From: Candidatus Omnitrophota bacterium | GTDB taxonomy: Bacteria > Omnitrophota > Gorgyraeia > Gygaellales > Profunditerraquicolaceae | DNA length: 19,985 nt | Assembly (NCBI GenBank): GCA_030018895.1 | Contig: JASEHM010000002.1 | Span: 7,487-27,471, forward strand | Reading direction: 5' to 3' | Part shown: in pieces, positions 1 to 5,218 of the stretch | Numbering within the stretch: the stretch's first letter is position 1 | Layout: each line of letters starts with the position of its first letter | Made by a program: the position numbers and the translations under genes | Notes under the pieces: generated by a model | Databases searched by the model: none | What the model saw: only the letters and a program-made list of their open reading frames with translations | Told to the model about the DNA's origin: nothing

Positions 1-62
1 TTCTTTTTCTTTTTCTTTTTTCTTTTTTTTCTTTTTTTTCTTCCCTCTTAACTCTTAATTCT
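1..62. repeat. Purine/pyrimidine-skewed low-complexity tract after rplV
   Basis: Almost pure T and C on the plus strand; the transcript strand reads runs of A interrupted by single G, including two runs of eight A. It follows the rplV stop codon and reaches the window edge, where rpsC is expected. On the transcript strand the +1 frame relative to rplV stays open here and would encode a tail of only Lys, Glu and Arg after a few residues. No start codon is visible in that frame. Confidence 0.7.
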
Positions 63-398
63 TCACTCTGCCTTTAAGTCCAACTCTATCCTGATATGCG
101 ATGTCCTCTTTTTTATTGGCGCTGCCCTGCCAAACGCAGCAGCTTTAAATCTTTTCCATGTAGGGCCGATATTACATATTATCTTCGACACATAAAGCTG
201 TCGGGAATCAAAACCTTTATTCTTCGCATTGCTAATTGCGGACTTTAGTATCTTTATAAGATATTCCTTAGGCCTTTTATTCAGGTTGTTAAGTATGGCC
301 TGCGCAGTCAGGACATCCTTAAATCGAATTAAATCCATAACCTGCCTTATCTTTGGGCTTGAAATCCTTACAAATTTTTGTTCTGCTTTAGCTATCAT
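63..398 (-). CDS. rplV: Large ribosomal subunit protein L22 (uL22)
   Basis: L22 binds 23S rRNA during early 50S assembly, and its beta-hairpin lines the peptide exit tunnel. The 111-residue product has the usual family length. It shows the expected N-terminal helices (SSPKIRQVMDLIR at about residues 13-25) and the tunnel hairpin with the GPTWKRFKAAAFGRA and RTSHIRIEL segments near the C-terminus. The ATG at 398 lies 13 bp after the rpsS stop, so translation is probably coupled; no clear Shine-Dalgarno sequence is seen. The gene sits in S10-operon order after rpsS, with rpsC expected next. The reading frame ends normally in LKAE, but the sequence after the stop is an A-rich tract open in the +1 frame. 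Confidence 0.97.
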   Translation of the reverse strand: MIAKAEQKFVRISSPKIRQVMDLIRFKDVLTAQAILNNLNKRPKEYLIKILKSAISNAKNKGFDSRQLYVSKIICNIGPTWKRFKAAAFGRAAPIKKRTSHIRIELDLKAE

Positions 399-411
399 AT
401 TAATTTTCAGG

Positions 412-699
412 CTATGTCTTCTCTGCTGCTTTCTTGGCTTTTACGCCGCCATGTTTCCTAAAAATACGTGTAGGTGAAAATTCTCCTAATTTATGCCCTA
501 CCATATTTTCAGTGACAAAAACAGGCACATGTTTCCTGCCGTCATAAACCGCAAAAGTCAAACCTACAAATTCAGGTATTATAGTGGAACGTCTCGACCA
601 TGTTTTTATGGCCTGACGCATTCCATCTGCGCGTATTTTTCCAACCTTTCTTAATAAACTCTCTTCCACGTAAGGGCCTTTTTTAAGTGATCTGGGCAT
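412..699 (-). CDS. rpsS: Small ribosomal subunit protein S19 (uS19)
   Basis: S19 sits in the head of the 30S subunit, pairs with S13 and contacts the A-site region. The start MPRSLKKGPYVE at 699 gives 95 residues, the normal family size. The family block WSRRSTIIPEFVGLTFAVYDGRKHVPV and the VGHKLGEFSPTR segment are intact. A longer reading from a TTG at 732 adds 11 residues (MLLRRRITGEK), but these are encoded by the upstream hairpin repeat and are not part of the family, so I reject it. An AGGAG lies 7 nt before the ATG at 699, which supports this start. Confidence 0.97.
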   Translation of the reverse strand: MPRSLKKGPYVEESLLRKVGKIRADGMRQAIKTWSRRSTIIPEFVGLTFAVYDGRKHVPVFVTENMVGHKLGEFSPTRIFRKHGGVKAKKAAEKT

Positions 700-710
700 T
701 TTTTCTCCTG

Positions 711-786
711 TTATTCTCCTTCGCAAAAGCAATAGAAACGGTGCTTTTGCTATGGTTCTATTAGTTTTGCGTAGCAGAATAACTAT
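711..786. repeat. Hairpin repeat, short copy, between rplB and rpsS
   Basis: First of two copies of an intergenic element (the other is at 1623-1746). It contains a perfect 9-bp stem, arms 723-731 and 742-750, around a 10-nt loop. Its rpsS-side end carries the word CTCCTTCGC, which reads GCGAAGGAG on the transcript. Compared with the second copy it lacks an internal block of about 45 bp. The rplB-side end overlaps the rplB stop codon. No U-tract follows the stem on the transcript, so it does not look like an intrinsic terminator. Confidence 0.8.
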
Positions 787-1616
787 TTCCTTCTTTTTAA
801 TACAAACTTATTTGAATACCTCTTTCGATTTCTTGTCCTATAACCTTTTGTCGGTTGTCCCCAAGGAGTAACAGGATGCGGATTACCCTGCCCTGATTTT
901 CCTTCGCCTCCGCCGTGCGGATGATCTACCGGATTCATTGCCAAGCCTCGGACAGTCGGTTTTATACCCAGCCAGCGAGACCTGCCTGCTTTTCCAATGC
1001 TTATTGCCTCATGTTCAATATTGCCTACCTGGCCTATAGTTGCGCGGCAATCCAAATTTATCAACCTCACCTCTCCTGACGGAAGCCTCATATGAGCATA
1101 TTTGCCTTCCTTAGCCATAATTTGCGCGCTGGAACCTGCGCTCCTTACTATCTGACCGCCTGAGCCCTTATTTAATTCCACATTATGAACCAAAGTGCCT
1201 GATGGCATATAACGCAGAAGCAGACAATTGCCTATTTTAGGCTCAAATTCTTTTTGTTGAGACGAAATTACCTCATCGCCTATTTTTAAACCTACTGGCG
1301 CAAGAATATAACGCCTTATTTTGTCAGGGTATTCAATCAAGGCGATTCTCGCGGAACGATTCGGATCATACTCAATAGCAATAACCTTGCCGGCTATATC
1401 AAATAAATCCCTTTTAAAATCTATAATACGCAGCATTCTCTTATGGCCGCCGCCGCGATGCCTTACAGTTATACGGCCATAAGTATTCCTGCCGCCGGTT
1501 TTCTTAAGCGGCCGGATCAAAGATTTTTCAGGTTCACTCTTCGTGATTTCTGAAAAATCGCTGCCGGTCATCCAGCGCCTTGATGCAGTTGTTGGTTTAT
1601 AAATTTTAAGTGGCAT
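783..1616 (-). CDS. rplB: Large ribosomal subunit protein L2 (uL2)
   Basis: L2 is a core 23S rRNA-binding protein needed for subunit joining and for the peptidyl transferase centre. The 277-residue product matches family length. It has the N-terminal KTGGRNTYGRITVRHRGGGHKR segment, the central OB and SH3-like folds, and the C-terminal VDHPHGGGEG loop carrying the conserved histidine next to the catalytic centre, followed by HPVTPWG and GYRTRNRKR. I place the start at MPLKIYKP (ATG 1616). A TTG-initiated form from 1646 would add ten residues that come from the upstream repeat and resemble the false extension of rpsS. The nearest purine-rich site, AAGGAG, is about 13 nt upstream and lies inside the repeat. 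Confidence 0.97.
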   Translation of the reverse strand: MPLKIYKPTTASRRWMTGSDFSEITKSEPEKSLIRPLKKTGGRNTYGRITVRHRGGGHKRMLRIIDFKRDLFDIAGKVIAIEYDPNRSARIALIEYPDKIRRYILAPVGLKIGDEVISSQQKEFEPKIGNCLLLRYMPSGTLVHNVELNKGSGGQIVRSAGSSAQIMAKEGKYAHMRLPSGEVRLINLDCRATIGQVGNIEHEAISIGKAGRSRWLGIKPTVRGLAMNPVDHPHGGGEGKSGQGNPHPVTPWGQPTKGYRTRNRKRYSNKFVLKRRK

Positions 1617-1622
1617 ATTTTT

Positions 1623-1746
1623 AACTATTCTCCTTCGCAAAAACAATAGAAACGGTACTTTTGCTTCGGAGGAATTATTCCAACGAGAATATTCCTACGA
1701 AGCAAAACTAATGGTTCTATTAGTTTTGCTTAGCAGAATAATCTAT
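1623..1746. repeat. Hairpin repeat, long copy, between rplW and rplB
   Basis: Second, fuller copy of the element at 711-786. Both ends match the short copy closely: 1623-1665 with 711-751, and 1711-1746 with 752-786. Here about 45 bp (1666-1710) lies between them. It contains a perfect 11-bp stem (arms 1702-1712 and 1719-1729, 6-nt loop) and an inner imperfect palindrome around 1666-1701. The outermost segments also pair imperfectly (GCAAAA and AATAGAA words), so alternative folds are possible. It overlaps the rplW stop codon. Confidence 0.8.
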
Positions 1747-2009
1747 ACTGCTTCTATTTTTTGTCCTTCTTTTAAAGTTACTATCGCCTTTTTAGTATCC
1801 GGGGTTTTCCCTAACTGATGCCTAACCCTTTTTAACTTACCTCTAGAAATAAATGTATTTACATCCTCAACCTTTACTTTATATATTTGTTCTACAGCCT
1901 GTTTTATCTGAATCTTGTTAGAGGAATTCCTCACCATAAATAAATATTTCCTTTGCGGTTCATGTAAAGTTGTTTTTTCTGTACGTATTAAAGCCTTAAT
2001 TATATCCAT
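1743..2009 (-). CDS. rplW: Large ribosomal subunit protein L23 (uL23)
   Basis: L23 sits at the exit of the peptide tunnel and is the docking site for trigger factor and the signal recognition particle. The 88-residue product begins MDIIKALIRTEKTT, as expected for the family, and has the central NKIQIKQAVEQIYKVKVEDVN block that binds rRNA. A GTG at 2018 would add MRE, but the ATG at 2009 has a GGTGA five bases upstream and matches the family start. It lies between rplD and rplB in normal S10-operon order. The stop codon lies within the hairpin element at 1623-1746. Confidence 0.96.
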   Translation of the reverse strand: MDIIKALIRTEKTTLHEPQRKYLFMVRNSSNKIQIKQAVEQIYKVKVEDVNTFISRGKLKRVRHQLGKTPDTKKAIVTLKEGQKIEAV

Positions 2010-2058
2010 TTCCCTCACCCGGAGTTTATGTCTTACACAAAGCGAATGCGCGAATAAG

Positions 2059-2727
2059 TTAAGAAGCTAACTTTTTATCTCCTAGCCTATTTGTTAGCTC
2101 CTCCAAACCGCTCTTAGTTATAATCAACCTCTGATTACTCATTACCTCGTAGACATTTGTATTCTTTGCCAAATTTACACTTAAAAATCCAATATTACGC
2201 AAAGCCAATTTTAATTTATTATCTAGTTTGTCAAGTAAAAACAAAAGGCTGCGAGGTTTTGTTCCTTTCTTGGGAATCATCTTTAGATTAAAAAATATTT
2301 TTACTGCTTCTTTTGTCTTTGCGTTTTCTAACCTAAATTCATCCAGGACAAAAACATTGCCTTGTTTAACCCTGGCATTAAGGCTGGATTTCAAAGCTAG
2401 AGTTTTAATCTTCTGGGGTAATTTATACGAAAAATCCCGCTTATGAGGCCCAAATACCACGCCTCCGTGACGCCATAAAGGTGAGCGCGTAGAACCAACC
2501 CTTGCGCGGCCAGTTCCTTTCTGGCGCCAAGGTTTGCGGCCTCCGCCTGAAACCTCTCCCCGTGTCTTAGTGGAAGCCAAACCCTTTCTCTGATTAGCGC
2601 GGTATTCTAAGATTGCCTGATATACAGCAGCCTCATTAACTATGCCGTCAAAAACCGCACTATCCAATTCCAGCGTATCCACTTCTTTGCCTTCTATGTT
2701 ATATATGGGTAATGTGAATGTGTTCAT
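2059..2727 (-). CDS. rplD: Large ribosomal subunit protein L4 (uL4)
   Basis: L4 binds 23S rRNA, and its long loop reaches the exit tunnel opposite L22. In some bacteria it also represses its own S10 operon. The 222-residue product carries the diagnostic extended loop at about residues 45-95: TKTRGEVSGGGRKPWRQKGTGRAR, then the SPLWRHGGVVFGP block. The C-terminal globular domain ends with VYEVMSNQRLIITKSGLEEL. The ATG at 2727 has a GGAAG about 9 nt upstream. The gap to rplC is 21 bp, so the two are surely cotranscribed. Confidence 0.97.
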   Translation of the reverse strand: MNTFTLPIYNIEGKEVDTLELDSAVFDGIVNEAAVYQAILEYRANQRKGLASTKTRGEVSGGGRKPWRQKGTGRARVGSTRSPLWRHGGVVFGPHKRDFSYKLPQKIKTLALKSSLNARVKQGNVFVLDEFRLENAKTKEAVKIFFNLKMIPKKGTKPRSLLFLLDKLDNKLKLALRNIGFLSVNLAKNTNVYEVMSNQRLIITKSGLEELTNRLGDKKLAS

Positions 2728-2748
2728 TACTTATTTCTTCCTTATTAA

Positions 2749-3363
2749 CTATTTATTTTTTTTCTTTGCCCTTTTAATGACCAAATAACTATTCTTACAG
2801 CCCGGCACAGCGCCTTTTACCACTAATAAATTATTTTGAACATCAACTTTTACAATTTGCAGATTTTGCAGAGTTTTATTTTGCGAACCCATATGCCCCG
2901 GCATATGATGCCCTTTCCAAACCCTGCCAGGAGTAGTACTTGAACCAATAGAACCAACCCTGCGATGAGATGTGGAACCGTGTGTTCCAGGGCCGCCAGC
3001 CCAATGCCAGCGCTTCATCCCTCCCTGAAACCCCTTCCCCTTTGAAGTTCCTCTAACATCCACATAATCTCCCGGCTTAAACATATCTACCTTAAGCTCT
3101 TCGCCAATCTTATATTCCTTACCGGCATCTTTAGAGAACTCCTTAATTACCTTGCAGGGAGAAATGTTTCTTTTCTTAAAATAACTAAGCAGAGGTTTTT
3201 TTAGGCGGTTTTCTTTCGCCGCATCAAATCCTATCTGCACGGCTTTTTCTTTTATCGCCAAAACCGGACATGGCCCGGCTAAAATAGCAGTAACACCAAC
3301 AAACTTGCCATTTTCATCAAAAATCTGCGTCATCCCTATTTTTTTGCCTAATATCCCTGTCAT
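2749..3363 (-). CDS. rplC: Large ribosomal subunit protein L3 (uL3)
   Basis: L3 is an early 50S assembly protein whose central extension approaches the peptidyl transferase centre. The 204-residue product has the N-terminal GILGKKIGMTQIFDENG motif at residues 3-19 and the family signature in the second half: VRGTSKGKGFQGG, then WAGGPGTHGSTSHRR and the PGRVWKGHHMPGHMG segment containing the glutamine/glycine-rich loop. The C-terminus is lysine-rich. The ATG at 3363 follows a weak AAGGA about 12 nt upstream. Two stacked stem-loops occupy the gap to rpsJ. Confidence 0.97.
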   Translation of the reverse strand: MTGILGKKIGMTQIFDENGKFVGVTAILAGPCPVLAIKEKAVQIGFDAAKENRLKKPLLSYFKKRNISPCKVIKEFSKDAGKEYKIGEELKVDMFKPGDYVDVRGTSKGKGFQGGMKRWHWAGGPGTHGSTSHRRVGSIGSSTTPGRVWKGHHMPGHMGSQNKTLQNLQIVKVDVQNNLLVVKGAVPGCKNSYLVIKRAKKKNK

Positions 3364-3395
3364 TATCTTTAACGATCCTTCGTTGCAAAGTTTAT

Positions 3396-3459
3396 ATCTT
3401 GAGCGAAGCGAATGTGCTCCTCAAGATGATTGGCCTGAAAAAAAATCCCGGCCAATCAT
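3396..3459. repeat. Two adjoining stem-loops between rpsJ and rplC
   Basis: The first is a perfect 10-bp stem (arms 3426-3435 and 3450-3459, 14-nt loop) that includes the rpsJ stop codon at 3456-3458. The second has 8-bp arms 3396-3403 and 3420-3427, enclosing a GCGAAGCGAAT word, and shares two bases with the first, so the two may compete. No U-tract follows on the transcript strand, so neither reads as an intrinsic terminator. Confidence 0.75.
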
Positions 3460-3755
3460 TTTATCTCCACATCTACCCCAGCAGGCAGATTCAGTTTTCT
3501 TAATGAATCTACTGTCTTAGCTGACGGATCAAATATTTCGATAAGACGCTTATGAATAGATAAATCAAACTGCTCACGCGACTTCTTATCAACTATCGGA
3601 GAACGTAAAACCGTATAAATCTCCCTTTTAGTAGGAAGAGGCACTGGCCCGGATATTGCAGCTCCTGTGCGCTTTACAGTCTCTACTATCTCTTTCACCG
3701 CCTGATCCAAAAGACGATGATCGTATGCTTTTAGTTTAATACGTATCTTCTGCAT
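3456..3755 (-). CDS. rpsJ: Small ribosomal subunit protein S10 (uS10) / NusE
   Basis: S10 is a 30S head protein that also works as NusE, binding NusB and NusG in antitermination and in transcription-translation coupling. The 99-residue product starts MQKIRIKLKAYDHRLLD and contains GPVPLPTKREIYTVLRSP, the extended-loop segment reaching into the 30S head. The SREQFDLSIHKRLIEI and LPAGVDVEIK stretches complete the family pattern. The ATG at 3755 has no visible Shine-Dalgarno site. A GTAC-rich inverted repeat fills the gap to tuf. The stop codon is inside a 10-bp stem. Confidence 0.97.
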   Translation of the reverse strand: MQKIRIKLKAYDHRLLDQAVKEIVETVKRTGAAISGPVPLPTKREIYTVLRSPIVDKKSREQFDLSIHKRLIEIFDPSAKTVDSLRKLNLPAGVDVEIK

Positions 3756-3783
3756 TTGTCGTTAGTTATTCTTAGTTCGTTAT

Positions 3784-3836
3784 TCGTACTTAGTACTTCA
3801 TACATCGTACATCGGAAAACGAAGTACTAAGTACGA
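3784..3836. repeat. GTAC-rich inverted repeat between tuf and rpsJ
   Basis: Perfect 16-bp arms, TCGTACTTAGTACTTC at 3784-3799 and its complement at 3821-3836, are separated by 21 bp. Each arm is itself nearly palindromic (GTACT-T-AGTAC), so cruciform or two-hairpin folds are possible. Related words (GTACTAAGTAC, CGATGTACGA) recur at 16386-16427 and 19142-19179. Confidence 0.85.
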
Positions 3837-3867
3837 TGTGCGATGTACGAAATACGAATGACTGCTC

Positions 3868-5073
3868 TTAAACTATTACCTCCGTAACCACACCCGCGCC
3901 AACAGTACGGCCGCCTTCACGAATCGCAAAACGTGATTCCTTTTCCATAGCAATAGGTATAATCAGCTCAACTTCCAAGTTTATATTATCGCCCGGCATA
4001 ACCATCTCTACGCCGGAAGGCAGTGTTACAGCCCCAGTAACATCAGTGGTACGAAAATAGAACTGCGGCCTGTAACCTTTAAAAAATGGTGTGTGTCTCC
4101 CGCCTTCCTCTTTAGTAAGAATATAAATCTCTGCTTTAAATTTCGTATGCGGCGTAATAGATTTAGGCGCTGCAAGAACCATGCCACGCTCTATATCATT
4201 TTTCTCAACGCCTCTTAGAAGCAGGCCCACATTGTCCCCTGCCTGTCCCTCTTCCATAATCTTTCTAAACATTTCAATTCCGGTAACAACTGTTTTCTTT
4301 ACTTCCGGCCTTAGGCCTACCAACTCAACTTCATCATTTATCTTAACCTTGCCGCGCTCAATCCTTCCTGTGCCGACAGTCCCCCTGCCTTCAATACTGA
4401 AAACATCCTCCACGGCCATAAGCAGCGGTTTATCCGTCTCCCTAACAGGAATAGGGATAAATTCATCGCAGGCCTTCACCAGATCAAGTATAGGTTTACA
4501 ATCCGCATTATTAGGATCCCCGCTTGCCTGTAATGCCTTCATAGCGCTGCCTCTGATTATAGGCGTTTTATCTCCGGGGAAACCGTATTTTGTCAAGAGA
4601 TCCCTTACCTCCATTTCAACCAAATCAATCAATTCCGGATCAGAAACTATATCCACTTTATTTAAAAATACAACTATGTGTGGAACATTAACCTGCCTCG
4701 CTAAAAGAATATGTTCCCTTGTCTGAGGCATTGGGCCATCTACAGCGGAAACAACCAATATTGCGCCATCCATCTGCGCGGCTCCGGTAATCATGTTTTT
4801 AATATAATCAGCATGCCCTGGACAGTCAATATGCGCGTAATGACGACTCTCAGTTTCATATTCAACATGGGCAACTGAAATAGTTAATATCTTTGTTTCA
4901 TCTCTTACTGCGCCGCCCTTAGCAATATCAGCGTATGCTTTAAATTGCGCCCTTCCCAGTTTTGATAATACCAATGTAATAGCCGAAGTTAAGCTGGTCT
5001 TTCCATGATCAATATGGCCAATGGTTCCGATATTTACATGCGGTTTCGTTCTTACAAATTTTTCTTTAGCCAT
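3868..5073 (-). CDS. tuf: Elongation factor Tu, with a non-standard switch I
   Basis: EF-Tu is the GTPase that carries aminoacyl-tRNA to the ribosomal A site. With the start at ATG 5073 it has 401 residues. The G motifs are present: GHIDHGKT at 19-26, DCPGH at 83-87, NKVD at 138-141, GSA at 175-177. Domains 2 and 3 are intact (GRGTVGTGRIERG; GGRHTPFFKGYRPQFYFRTTDVTG). The odd part is switch I: the usual ARGITI is replaced by TKILTI, keeping the threonine (T64) that coordinates magnesium. A GTG at 5079 overlaps the AGGAGG ribosome site, which lies 5 nt before the ATG, so the ATG is preferred. A 12-bp hairpin sits just upstream. It is the only tuf copy in the window. Confidence 0.97.
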   Translation of the reverse strand: MAKEKFVRTKPHVNIGTIGHIDHGKTSLTSAITLVLSKLGRAQFKAYADIAKGGAVRDETKILTISVAHVEYETESRHYAHIDCPGHADYIKNMITGAAQMDGAILVVSAVDGPMPQTREHILLARQVNVPHIVVFLNKVDIVSDPELIDLVEMEVRDLLTKYGFPGDKTPIIRGSAMKALQASGDPNNADCKPILDLVKACDEFIPIPVRETDKPLLMAVEDVFSIEGRGTVGTGRIERGKVKINDEVELVGLRPEVKKTVVTGIEMFRKIMEEGQAGDNVGLLLRGVEKNDIERGMVLAAPKSITPHTKFKAEIYILTKEEGGRHTPFFKGYRPQFYFRTTDVTGAVTLPSGVEMVMPGDNINLEVELIIPIAMEKESRFAIREGGRTVGAGVVTEVIV

Positions 5074-5089
5074 AAACACCTCCTGGTAT

Positions 5090-5122
5090 AATCAGGTATA
5101 AATTCAGGGATTATACCTGATT
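5090..5122. promoter_or_regulatory. Perfect 12-bp hairpin in the tuf leader
   Basis: Arms 5090-5101 and 5111-5122 are exact complements around a 9-nt loop. The hairpin ends 5 bp before the AGGAGG of tuf (5081-5086 region), so folding could affect ribosome access. On the transcript strand it contains a TATAAT (5110-5115), and a second TATAAT lies at 5140-5145. Neither has a good TTGACA at 16-18 bp, so an internal tuf promoter here is possible but weakly supported. Confidence 0.6.
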
Positions 5123-5218
5123 GCTTAAGATTAATAAAGATTATAGCGATTAAACCATTTTATTAATTAAATTTAAATGGCCCTGTTTTCAATCTCTGTA
5201 ATCTGCCTTTTAATCTAC

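Noticed and set aside
1..40. T-rich tract read as a terminator
   Set aside because: The T-run is on the plus strand while all genes are on the minus strand; the transcript would have A-runs, and no stem precedes it.
700..732. N-terminal extension MLLRRRI of S19, and MFLRRRI of L2 at 1617-1646
   Set aside because: Both extensions begin at TTG codons inside the same intergenic repeat and are absent from the protein families; the downstream ATGs match known starts.
711..786. Intrinsic terminator between rplB and rpsS, and similarly at 1623-1746, 3396-3459, 5090-5122 and 15859-15975
   Set aside because: The stems are strong, but no U-tract follows any of them on the transcript strand, and each lies inside a conserved operon order.
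4181..4726. 181-codon plus-strand reading frame
   Set aside because: Entirely antisense to tuf, Ser/Thr/Pro/Leu-rich, and typical of a shadow frame of a conserved gene.
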